DNA from: an uncultured Bacilli bacterium
Lineage (GTDB): Bacteria; Bacillota_I; Bacilli_A; ML615J-28; CAG-698
Direction of reading: 5' to 3'
DNA length: 6,748 nucleotides
Assembly (NCBI GenBank): GCA_947627395.1
Contig: CANQVW010000084.1
Location: 1-6,748 of the forward strand
In this document: one piece after another, positions 1-5,430 of the stretch
How positions within the stretch are numbered: position 1 is the first letter of the stretch
Layout of the letters: each line of letters opens with the position of its first letter
Position numbers and translations under genes: made by a program
The notes under the pieces: generated by a model
What the model was told of the DNA's origin: nothing
Database searches by the model: none
The model's input: the letters and a program-made list of their open reading frames with translations, nothing else

Positions 1-566
1 TCTCCTTGGAAACGATAGGCTTTCATTTCCACAATGTCCACGACCCCTTCGAAGAAAGTTTCAGCGCCAATTGGAACTTGAATTGGATGAGCATCTGCAC
101 CAAGTCGATTCTTTAATGTATCTACAGAATAATTAAAATCAGCACCTGTTTTATCCATTTTATTGACAAATACGATACGAGGTACATGGTATTCTGTTGC
201 TTGATGCCATACAGTTTCTGTTTGAGGTTCTACACCTGCTTGCGCATCAAGTACAGTAACTGCACCATCTAATACTCTTAAGGAGCGACTTACTTCAACA
301 GTAAAGTCTACATGTCCTGGGGTATCGATTAAATTTAAGCGATGCCCTTTCCACATAGCAGTGGTTGCTGCTGATGTAATGGTAATTCCACGTTCCTTTT
401 CTTGTTCCATCCAGTCCATTTGGGAAGCTCCATCATGAGTTTCCCCAATTTTATGGATTTTACCTGAATGGTACAAGATTCTTTCTGATACAGTTGTCTT
501 ACCTGCATCAATATGAGCCATAATTCCAATATTTCTTGTGTTTTGTAATGATACTTCACGAGCCAT
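1..566 (-). CDS. fusA: Elongation factor G, N-terminal part (runs off window)
   Basis: Translational GTPase that drives tRNA-mRNA translocation and, with RRF, ribosome recycling; cytoplasmic. Only the first 188 codons, most of the G domain, lie in the window, and the gene continues beyond position 1. Visible motifs: P-loop AHIDAGKT (residues 17-24), switch I region with RGITIT (59-64), switch II DTPGHVDF (81-88) whose His85 is the catalytic histidine, and NKMD (135-138) for guanine specificity. The start ATG (564-566) is preceded by GGAG at 575-578 and lies 15 bp after the rpsG stop, so it is translated from the rpsL-rpsG transcript. The P-loop is followed by VSERIL rather than the commoner TTERIL, a mild variation. 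The early match to EF-G (DGASQMDWMEQEKERG) makes the identification firm over the TetM/RF3 relatives, and the str-operon context agrees. Confidence 0.97.
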   Translation of the reverse strand, partial: MAREVSLQNTRNIGIMAHIDAGKTTVSERILYHSGKIHKIGETHDGASQMDWMEQEKERGITITSAATTAMWKGHRLNLIDTPGHVDFTVEVSRSLRVLDGAVTVLDAQAGVEPQTETVWHQATEYHVPRIVFVNKMDKTGADFNYSVDTLKNRLGADAHPIQVPIGAETFFEGVVDIVEMKAYRFQG

Positions 567-574
567 TTTATATA

Positions 575-578
575 CTCC
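575..578 (-). promoter_or_regulatory. fusA ribosome binding site
   Basis: GGAG on the minus strand, 8 nt before the fusA ATG, in the 15-bp gap after the rpsG TAG stop. It is weaker than the sites before rpsL and rpsG, so some translational coupling to rpsG is plausible (inference). Confidence 0.75.
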
Positions 579-581
579 AAA

Positions 582-1052
582 CTACCATTGATAATGAGCG
601 AAAGCTTTATTGGATTCAGCCATTCTATGTGTATCATCACGTTTTTTCACAGCTCCACCAATTCCATTAGAAGCATCGATAATTTCATTTGCTAAACGCT
701 CTTCCATTGTTTTTTCTTTTCTTAATCTTGCATATTGTGTTAACCATCTTAAACAAAGTGTCATTTTTCTATCTGCTCTTACTTCCACAGGCACTTGATA
801 GTTTGCACCACCAATACGGCGTGCTTTAACTTCTAATTGTGGAGTAATATTTGTTAATGCATCATTAAATACATCTAAAGCAGGGCGACCCGTTGTTTTT
901 TCAATTCTTTCAAATGCACCATATAAAATTTGTTGTGCAACACCTTTTTTACCATCCAACATAATATTATTAATCAATCGTGTTACAATTGGTGAATTAT
1001 AAATTGGATCTGGTAATACTTTTCTTTTTGGGACATGTCCTTTACGTGGCAT
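582..1052 (-). CDS. rpsG: 30S ribosomal protein S7 (uS7)
   Basis: Primary 16S rRNA-binding protein that nucleates assembly of the 30S head and contacts mRNA and tRNA near the E site. The 156-residue product is full length for bacterial uS7. It starts MPRKGHVPKR and contains the family landmarks SPIVTRLINNIMLDGKK (19-35), ALDVFNDALTNITPQLEVK (58-76), the RRIGGANYQVPVEVR beta-hairpin (78-92) and the C-terminal helix ending NKAFAHYQW. The ATG is preceded by a very strong Shine-Dalgarno (1059-1068) and lies 36 bp downstream of the rpsL stop, as expected for the second gene of the str operon. In E. coli, S7 autoregulates this operon by binding the rpsL-rpsG spacer; here the spacer is short, A/T-rich and shows no obvious S7-target structure. 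Positions such as MTLCLRWLTQYARLRKEKTM differ modestly from common Firmicute sequences. Confidence 0.98.
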   Translation of the reverse strand: MPRKGHVPKRKVLPDPIYNSPIVTRLINNIMLDGKKGVAQQILYGAFERIEKTTGRPALDVFNDALTNITPQLEVKARRIGGANYQVPVEVRADRKMTLCLRWLTQYARLRKEKTMEERLANEIIDASNGIGGAVKKRDDTHRMAESNKAFAHYQW

Positions 1053-1058
1053 GTAAAA

Positions 1059-1068
1059 CCCCTCCTTT
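1059..1068 (-). promoter_or_regulatory. rpsG ribosome binding site
   Basis: AAAGGAGGGG on the minus strand, near-perfect complementarity to the 16S 3' end, with about 8 nt between the AAAGGAGG core and the ATG. It fixes the rpsG start at 1052 and indicates strong independent initiation despite the short spacer. Confidence 0.9.
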
Positions 1069-1088
1069 CAATTATTTATTTTATATTT

Positions 1089-1502
1089 TTATTTTTTTGG
1101 TTTTTTAGCACCATATTTGGATCTTCCCTGCATACGCTTTTCAACGCCTGTAGCATCAAGAGTACCACGAATAACATGATAACGAACTCCTGGTAAATCC
1201 TTAACACGTCCACCACGAATTAAAACAACACTATGTTCTTGTAGACGATGTCCAATACCAGGAATATAGGCTGTTACTTCAATTCCATTAGATAAACGAA
1301 CACGGCAATACTTACGAATTGCTGAATTAGGTTTCCTTGGTGTAGTTGTTGTTACACGTGTACAAACCCCACGTTTTTGTGGAGCATTTACATTGGTATA
1401 CTCCTTTTGTAAGCTATTGAATCCAATACTTAAATGTGGTGATTTGGACTTTTTTACCTTGGATTGACGAGGTTTTTTAACTAATTGGTTAATTGTAGGC
1501 AT
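1089..1502 (-). CDS. rpsL: 30S ribosomal protein S12 (uS12), with Arg at the streptomycin-resistance position
   Basis: Decoding-centre protein of the small subunit that contributes to tRNA selection accuracy; streptomycin binds next to it. The 137-residue product starts MPTINQLVKKPRQSK and carries QKRGVCTRV (42-50), KPNSAIRKY (57-65), GIGHRLQEHSVVLIRGGRVKDLPGVRYH and the C-terminal RSKYGAKKPKK. It has the roughly 13-residue extra loop (about residues 22-40) that Gram-positive uS12 proteins have relative to E. coli. The canonical TPKKPNSA loop reads TPRKPNSA: residue 56 is Arg (codon AGG, 1335-1337), equivalent to Lys42 in E. coli and Lys56 in B. subtilis, where Lys-to-Arg confers streptomycin resistance. 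Lys101 and Pro104 (E. coli Lys87 and Pro90) are unchanged. The ATG has AGGAG six bases upstream. It is the first gene of the str operon, behind its own consensus promoter. Confidence 0.98.
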   Translation of the reverse strand: MPTINQLVKKPRQSKVKKSKSPHLSIGFNSLQKEYTNVNAPQKRGVCTRVTTTTPRKPNSAIRKYCRVRLSNGIEVTAYIPGIGHRLQEHSVVLIRGGRVKDLPGVRYHVIRGTLDATGVEKRMQGRSKYGAKKPKK

Positions 1503-1508
1503 TCTATT

Positions 1509-1516
1509 CTCCTTTC
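1509..1516 (-). promoter_or_regulatory. rpsL ribosome binding site
   Basis: GAAAGGAG on the minus strand, with 6 nt between the AGGAG core and the ATG. It supports the start at 1502 and lies 18 nt downstream of the second leader hairpin, so folding of that hairpin alone leaves it accessible. Confidence 0.9.
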
Positions 1517-1534
1517 ATTATACTGGTAGATTTT

Positions 1535-1564
1535 GAATAATACACATTATCTGGCGTATCATTC
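1535..1564 (-). promoter_or_regulatory. rpsL leader hairpin B
   Basis: In the minus-strand transcript GAAUGAUACGC (1564-1554) pairs with GUGUAUUAUUC (1545-1535), an 11-bp stem including two G-U pairs, around the 8-nt loop CAGAUAAU. It lies between hairpin A and the Shine-Dalgarno and is not followed by a U-run, so it does not look like an intrinsic terminator. A role in ribosomal-protein feedback or RNA stability is possible but inferred. Confidence 0.5.
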
Positions 1565-1575
1565 TTACCTAAATT

Positions 1576-1599
1576 ATAGTATAGGCGTACCTATACTAT
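1576..1599 (-). promoter_or_regulatory. rpsL leader hairpin A / perfect 10-bp palindrome
   Basis: ATAGTATAGG and CCTATACTAT form a perfect 10-bp inverted repeat around 4 nt (UACG in the minus-strand RNA). It starts about 10 nt downstream of the predicted str-operon transcription start (about 1609). It could act as an RNA hairpin at the 5' end of the transcript or as a DNA operator in the initially transcribed region. No T-run follows (AATTTAGG), which argues against a terminator. The repeat is plain in the sequence; its function is not known. Confidence 0.6.
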
Positions 1600-1615
1600 T
1601 TTCAAATCCTTACAT

Positions 1616-1644
1616 ATTATACACGAATCATAGACAAATGTCAA
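1616..1644 (-). promoter_or_regulatory. Consensus sigma-A promoter of the str operon
   Basis: On the minus strand, TTGACA (1644-1639) is separated by exactly 17 bp from TATAAT (1621-1616). Both hexamers match the housekeeping consensus at all twelve positions. Predicted transcription start is near 1609, giving a leader of about 107 nt before rpsL. This strength suits an operon encoding ribosomal proteins and EF-G, and shows that rpsL-rpsG-fusA need not depend on read-through from rpoC. Confidence 0.92.
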
Positions 1645-1705
1645 ACATTATTTTATTTTTTTATTCTATTTTGTTATTATTTTATGATCATTGGAAATCA
1701 TATTT

Positions 1706-1733
1706 TTGAAATAATAAATGAAATCCATTTAAT
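1706..1733 (+). promoter_or_regulatory. Candidate promoter for the lipoprotein gene (distal)
   Basis: TTGAAA (1706-1711) and TTTAAT (1728-1733), each a 5/6 match to consensus, are spaced 16 bp apart. Transcription would start near 1740 and leave a leader of about 155 nt. In such A/T-rich sequence a match of this quality can arise by chance. Confidence 0.3.
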
Positions 1734-1868
1734 CATAAACAAATCACCTGATTTTTAATAATAATAGTAAAAATATCTAAATATCAACAGTTTTAAGACA
1801 ATTTGGATAAATGTGACTATTACTTATTTTTCATTTATTTTTTTAAGGTAACTTTAACTTCATTTCAT

Positions 1869-1874
1869 TATAAT
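1869..1874 (+). promoter_or_regulatory. Candidate -10 element for the lipoprotein gene (proximal)
   Basis: A perfect TATAAT lies 28 nt upstream of the lipoprotein ATG, but no recognisable -35 sits 16-18 bp before it and there is no TG extension. A start from it would fall at the Shine-Dalgarno itself, leaving almost no leader, so its use is doubtful. Confidence 0.25.
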
Positions 1875-1880
1875 TAACAC

Positions 1881-1889
1881 AAAGGAGAA
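1881..1889 (+). promoter_or_regulatory. Ribosome binding site of the lipoprotein gene
   Basis: AAAGGAGAA, with the AGGAG core ending about 10 nt before the ATG at 1897. It supports this start, as does the signal peptide that begins immediately. Confidence 0.85.
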
Positions 1890-1896
1890 CAAATTT

Positions 1897-4416
1897 ATGA
1901 AAAAAGTTTTTATTGCTTGCTTAAGTTGCTTTTTACTTTGCTTATGCGGATGTAAAAAAGAAAAGAAATTAATTGTTGAAGTGGTGGAGCAACAATGTGA
2001 AATCGGACAAGATGATATTAAAAATAACTTACTTGTTTATTATTCAAATCATCCTAAAGATTACATCACTGATTATGAAATTTTAAATTATGATCCAAAT
2101 CAATTCGGTGAACAAACAATTACCATTGTTTATCAAGATGCTACAGTTGATGTTTTAATTGAAGTTGTAGAAACACCTATTTCAAGTCAAATCATTTCTC
2201 ATCAAGATTATTCACTTAAAACAAGTCGCTCTTTACCTTCTTCTTCTTCTTTACTTACATTAAAAGATGCTTTATTAAATGTTGTTAGAAGAAAAGATAA
2301 AATAGCCATTTATCGTTATGAATGTCCATATGAAACAGATAATGAAGGATATGAAGTTTCTGTCAATCGCTTCGGACAAGTTGAAGAAGTTGGTGTTGAT
2401 GTAAAGATGCCTGTTCATGGGATGATTTGTTCTGTTGCAGGCACAAGAATTAATGAGCTAAAACAAATTAATGTTGGTGATTTCATTGTTTGGGCAAACA
2501 ATACTATCTATGTTTATCGTAACAATTCTATCAAAGAAACTCATGTTGTATTTTCTTTATTTGATGAGCTATATCATTACTATCAAACTATTCCTGCTGA
2601 TCAAAAAAAGGAATTAGCAAAAAAATTAAACCAAATTATTCCTTCTTTAGATGCTTTATATGAGCAAACAAATTCAACCTTATTAGAACAAACAACACAA
2701 GAATTAAATGAATTACTTCCTAAAGAGGATGATTTCACTTTCAAGCACAATCATGTTTATTCCATGACCAATGTAACTCAATATGAAAAACTAAAACCTA
2801 CCACTTCTAATAACTATCTAAATACATTAATTACTTTAAGAAATAGTATTATTGATGAAGTTAATCTAGAACTAGAACAGAAAATCCCTCATGATTATCA
2901 ATACATTCATCAATCTTTAGAAAAAATAGATGAAATTCTAAAAAACTTTGATGAAGTTGCTGGTAATGTTTATAGTTATTTTGTATTTCGTCAATCTTAT
3001 TTAAAAATCAATGATTACATTGAAATCATTTATTCACAATTAATTGATAACCAAATTGATAAAACCAGAGGAATGTGGTACTATCCATTTGTTAAATTCC
3101 AAGGTGTAAATTATTATGATGACACCTCAAAACAAGGAATTGTTCACACATTAACTGAATTTAAAAACATGGGAATCAATGAAATCCTAATCACACCTTA
3201 TCATGAAGGAACTTATGTTGGAGCTCCTGGATACATGGTATATGACTCAGAATATTATTTAGAAGATCCTCTTATAGAAACGAGTGATTACGAAGAATAT
3301 GGTAAAGATTATTTGAAATGTTTTATTAGTGAAGCTCATAAATTAGGTATTTCTGTCACTGCATACACACAAACCTTTATGGGATATATGCGAGCATTAA
3401 AAGAAAAACATGAAGATTATTATCAAATCAATTATTATGGATCTAAAGCTTCAAGTATTGGTGTTACAGATGTCTACTATTATGATGTATGTAATGATGA
3501 AGTTCAAAATTTATTACTTAATTGGTATCGTGAACTTGTTACTCGTTATGAATTTGACCAAGTAGAATTTGACATTATTCGTTTTCCTAATAGTAATTTA
3601 TATCAATATTTAAATGTGGATATCATTCCCGATTCAACAACCATTACTGATTATGGATATAGTGAAGCATCAATGAATAAATTCAAAGATACTTATCATA
3701 TTTCAGGAGATTTAAAAGAATTGATTCGAACTTCTAAAGAAGTTAGACAAAATTGGTTAAACTGGAAAAAAGAAACATTAACCAACTTTGTGAAAGAAAC
3801 TTCTACTTTAATTCGCTCAATTCGTCCAAATATTCGTATCAGTGCTGCTGTTCTTTCAAATGAAAATGAAGCTATCAATCAATGCCATCAAGATTATCCA
3901 ACATGGTTAGAACAAGGTTATATTGATGCATTTGAGCCTATGGCATATACACATGATGTTAATAGTTTTGCTAATCAAGTAGCAGGTCACAAAAATAGAA
4001 GTGATAAATATAATAAAGAACTTCGTGTTGGTTTGGGTGCTAAACTAAGTGAAGAAAATACTTTAACTGATTTAAAGGAAATTAAAATCATGGATTCTTA
4101 TGGATCTTACTTAATCTTTTGTGTTTATTATTATTATAGAGATCATACATTAAATCAACTATTGATGAGTAATCATCATTATGGTTTTATTTCTAATTTA
4201 ACTTCTGATGAAGAATATTTAAATATCTATATCGAAGATACTTTAGATATGGTTAACAATTATTATAGTTTAATTCTGAATGATGATTTTACTTCTTTAA
4301 AAGATGCTTTAAATACAAAAGATATAAATAACATTATTCAAGCCATTCAAAATTTAAAAGACACTTCCATGAAAAACTATTTATACCAAAGATTCTCTTC
4401 TTTAAAAATTAAATAA
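1897..4416 (+). CDS. Large lipoprotein with divergent GHL10/DUF187-like TIM-barrel domain
   Basis: Predicted surface-anchored lipoprotein of 839 residues; substrate unknown. Residues 1-19 form a lipoprotein signal peptide (MKK, hydrophobic core, L16-C17-G18 then C19 as the lipidated Cys). Residues about 25-92 look like a bacterial Ig-like domain ending in the FGEQTITIVYQDATVDV pattern. Residues about 120-218 form a beta-rich domain with a Gly175...Gly182...VGD (193-195) pattern. Residues about 219-388 are mostly helical and may be coiled. From RGMWYYPF (391) to about 735 the order matches glycoside-hydrolase-like families GHL10 (DUF187) or GHL13 (DUF4015): an early strand with GINEILITPYHEG (426-438), KLGISVTAYTQTF near 482-494, the strand VEFDIIRFP (556-564) with Asp559 and Arg562, and a late strand IDAFEPMAY (676-684) with Glu680. 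The C-terminal 100 residues are helical. Family membership is inferred from the motif pattern; the catalytic residues are guesses. It is divergent from rpsL and convergent with the membrane-protein gene. Confidence 0.8.
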   Translation: MKKVFIACLSCFLLCLCGCKKEKKLIVEVVEQQCEIGQDDIKNNLLVYYSNHPKDYITDYEILNYDPNQFGEQTITIVYQDATVDVLIEVVETPISSQIISHQDYSLKTSRSLPSSSSLLTLKDALLNVVRRKDKIAIYRYECPYETDNEGYEVSVNRFGQVEEVGVDVKMPVHGMICSVAGTRINELKQINVGDFIVWANNTIYVYRNNSIKETHVVFSLFDELYHYYQTIPADQKKELAKKLNQIIPSLDALYEQTNSTLLEQTTQELNELLPKEDDFTFKHNHVYSMTNVTQYEKLKPTTSNNYLNTLITLRNSIIDEVNLELEQKIPHDYQYIHQSLEKIDEILKNFDEVAGNVYSYFVFRQSYLKINDYIEIIYSQLIDNQIDKTRGMWYYPFVKFQGVNYYDDTSKQGIVHTLTEFKNMGINEILITPYHEGTYVGAPGYMVYDSEYYLEDPLIETSDYEEYGKDYLKCFISEAHKLGISVTAYTQTFMGYMRALKEKHEDYYQINYYGSKASSIGVTDVYYYDVCNDEVQNLLLNWYRELVTRYEFDQVEFDIIRFPNSNLYQYLNVDIIPDSTTITDYGYSEASMNKFKDTYHISGDLKELIRTSKEVRQNWLNWKKETLTNFVKETSTLIRSIRPNIRISAAVLSNENEAINQCHQDYPTWLEQGYIDAFEPMAYTHDVNSFANQVAGHKNRSDKYNKELRVGLGAKLSEENTLTDLKEIKIMDSYGSYLIFCVYYYYRDHTLNQLLMSNHHYGFISNLTSDEEYLNIYIEDTLDMVNNYYSLILNDDFTSLKDALNTKDINNIIQAIQNLKDTSMKNYLYQRFSSLKIK

Positions 4417-4420
4417 ATAT

Positions 4421-4459
4421 AAAAAAGGACAAATCCAATAGGATATATGTCCTTTTTTT
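4421..4459. terminator. Bidirectional intrinsic terminator between convergent genes
   Basis: AAAAAAGGACA (4421-4431) is complementary to TGTCCTTTTTT (4448-4458), with a small inner hairpin ATCC/GGAT. The stem is flanked by a T-run on the plus strand (4453-4459) and an A-run that reads as T on the minus strand (4421-4426). It lies five bases after the lipoprotein stop and 11 bases from the membrane-protein stop, so it can end both transcripts. Confidence 0.92.
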
Positions 4460-4469
4460 ATTTACTTAT

Positions 4470-5354
4470 TTAATTTTCTTCTACTGTGATTAGAGATGAA
4501 ACATAAGCATCTGTATTTAAATCAATCATATTCAAAGAATAAATTACAATTGGAATCATCAATAAAATTGCAAATAATGGATTGATAAACATTAAAATAG
4601 TTCCAAAAACAATATTCATTCCAATAACAATGGCAATAAAACCTAAATGTTGAGCTATATGTTTCATATTTAAAACATCTTTTAATTTTAAATTAGAGTT
4701 TTTATACACAATCCAAGAAGAAAGTAAAGAAATCACACTCAGTAATCCTAAACTAAAAATTATAACTAATATAGTGTAATATTGAATATAAACAACTAAA
4801 ACACAAGATAAGGCAATCAAAATAGATTGAGTAATTGGTACGATAGTATGTGCTATAATGAATTTTTTCATATTTCTTTTAGCTGTTTTTCTACGAAGAA
4901 CAAATCTCGTAATAAAGTTTGCAAAAAGTATTCCCAAGAAAGAAAAGACAACTGCAAAAATGAAGGAAAAAATCATTGTTGAAGCGAAGTTCTCGATGAT
5001 TTGAGTGAACTCTTCTTCAAATCCAACTGTAGAGGCACTAATCGTTTCAAAAAATCCAGATAAAGTACTTTGAATCCAATTTGTGTCTAGTACTTCTTCA
5101 ATTGTCTCTAAGAATCCTTGATTCCAATCAATTTGATTCATCGCATAACTTAGAAAATCTTGTACAGAGGTTGTTGATGAAGAAACAGATGCATGAATTA
5201 ATTCTGCTAATTCTTGAATGGTCATTCCCAAACTATTAAAAATAGTGGATATAAGAAAAAAAATGGTTACTAGCAAACATAAATAAACAATTCCCATAGG
5301 AATAAAGATATAAACGAGATTTTGAAAAAAGTTTTTAAGTGATTTTTGAATCAT
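4470..5354 (-). CDS. Six-TM integral membrane protein of unknown function
   Basis: I do not recognise a family. The 294-residue product has six likely membrane segments, about residues 13-38, 123-148, 165-190, 193-216, 237-257 and 259-277. The 84-residue loop between segments 1 and 2 is Ser/Thr-rich and acidic with no Lys or Arg, so it should be outside. The basic stretch RFVLRRKTAKRNMKK (150-164) and the Lys-containing 218-235 loop should be inside, giving N-in/C-in topology. Start choice: ATG 5354 has AAAGGGA a few bases upstream. An in-frame TTG at 5393 would add 13 residues but its region is the terminator hairpin, so I reject it. The gene follows rpoC on the same strand behind a terminator-like hairpin and converges on the lipoprotein gene. 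No catalytic, transporter or receptor motif is visible. A link to the neighbouring lipoprotein is conceivable but unsupported beyond adjacency. Confidence 0.85.
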   Translation of the reverse strand: MIQKSLKNFFQNLVYIFIPMGIVYLCLLVTIFFLISTIFNSLGMTIQELAELIHASVSSSTTSVQDFLSYAMNQIDWNQGFLETIEEVLDTNWIQSTLSGFFETISASTVGFEEEFTQIIENFASTMIFSFIFAVVFSFLGILFANFITRFVLRRKTAKRNMKKFIIAHTIVPITQSILIALSCVLVVYIQYYTILVIIFSLGLLSVISLLSSWIVYKNSNLKLKDVLNMKHIAQHLGFIAIVIGMNIVFGTILMFINPLFAILLMIPIVIYSLNMIDLNTDAYVSSLITVEEN

Positions 5355-5358
5355 GTTT

Positions 5359-5365
5359 TCCCTTT
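5359..5365 (-). promoter_or_regulatory. Ribosome binding site deciding the membrane-protein start
   Basis: AAAGGGA on the minus strand, about 4 nt before the ATG at 5354. It is an imperfect but usable Shine-Dalgarno and favours this ATG over the upstream in-frame TTG at 5393, which has no purine-rich site before it. Confidence 0.7.
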
Positions 5366-5375
5366 CTAAATCTTT

Positions 5376-5413
5376 AAAAAATGGTTTGAACAATAAGAAT
5401 TATTCAAACCATT
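5376..5413 (-). terminator. Intrinsic terminator after rpoC
   Basis: In the minus-strand transcript AAUGGUUUGAA (5413-5403) pairs with UUCAAACCAUU (5390-5380) around a 12-nt loop, followed by a run of U (5381-5376). The stem has only three G-C pairs, so termination may be partial. It begins 18 nt after the rpoC TAA and ends about 22 nt before the membrane-protein ATG. It therefore probably ends the rpoBC transcript and lets some read-through reach the next gene. Confidence 0.75.
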
Positions 5414-5430
5414 GATAATTGTATTATAAA

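Larger units (their letters stand above)
1503..1896. other. Divergent intergenic region between rpsL and the lipoprotein gene
   Basis: This 394-bp stretch has no credible ORF. The rpsL-proximal part (1503-1644) holds the str-operon promoter and a roughly 107-nt predicted leader with two hairpins. The rest (about 1645-1896) is very A/T-rich with T- and A-tracts and carries weak plus-strand promoter candidates and the lipoprotein gene's ribosome binding site. I see no tRNA, riboswitch consensus, long direct repeat or mobile-element end here. Confidence 0.8.

Noticed and set aside
610..798. Plus-strand open frame inside rpsG, and similar frames antisense to fusA, rpoC and the lipoprotein gene
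   Set aside because: They lie wholly within well-identified conserved genes, lack ribosome binding sites and give low-complexity proteins with no family resemblance.
1053..1088. S7 autoregulatory target in the rpsL-rpsG spacer, as in E. coli
   Set aside because: The spacer is 36 nt, A/T-rich, and shows no stem beyond the Shine-Dalgarno.
1517..1522. TATAAT on the minus strand just before the rpsL ribosome binding site
   Set aside because: A transcript starting from it would begin at or past the Shine-Dalgarno, and no -35 fits; the full-consensus promoter at 1616-1644 explains expression.
1522..1599. Alternative pairing of the hairpin A 3' arm (TATACT) with AGTATA near the rpsL Shine-Dalgarno, as a switch
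   Set aside because: Only six A/U-rich pairs can form, far weaker than the 10-bp hairpin A, so a switch is not supported.
1716..1730. Small inverted repeat AAATG/CATTT in the intergenic region
   Set aside because: Five-base arms in A/T-rich sequence are expected by chance, and nothing around it suggests a site.
5355..5393. Upstream in-frame TTG start for the membrane protein, adding 13 residues
   Set aside because: It has no Shine-Dalgarno, lies inside the terminator hairpin, and the ATG at 5354 has AAAGGGA just before it.
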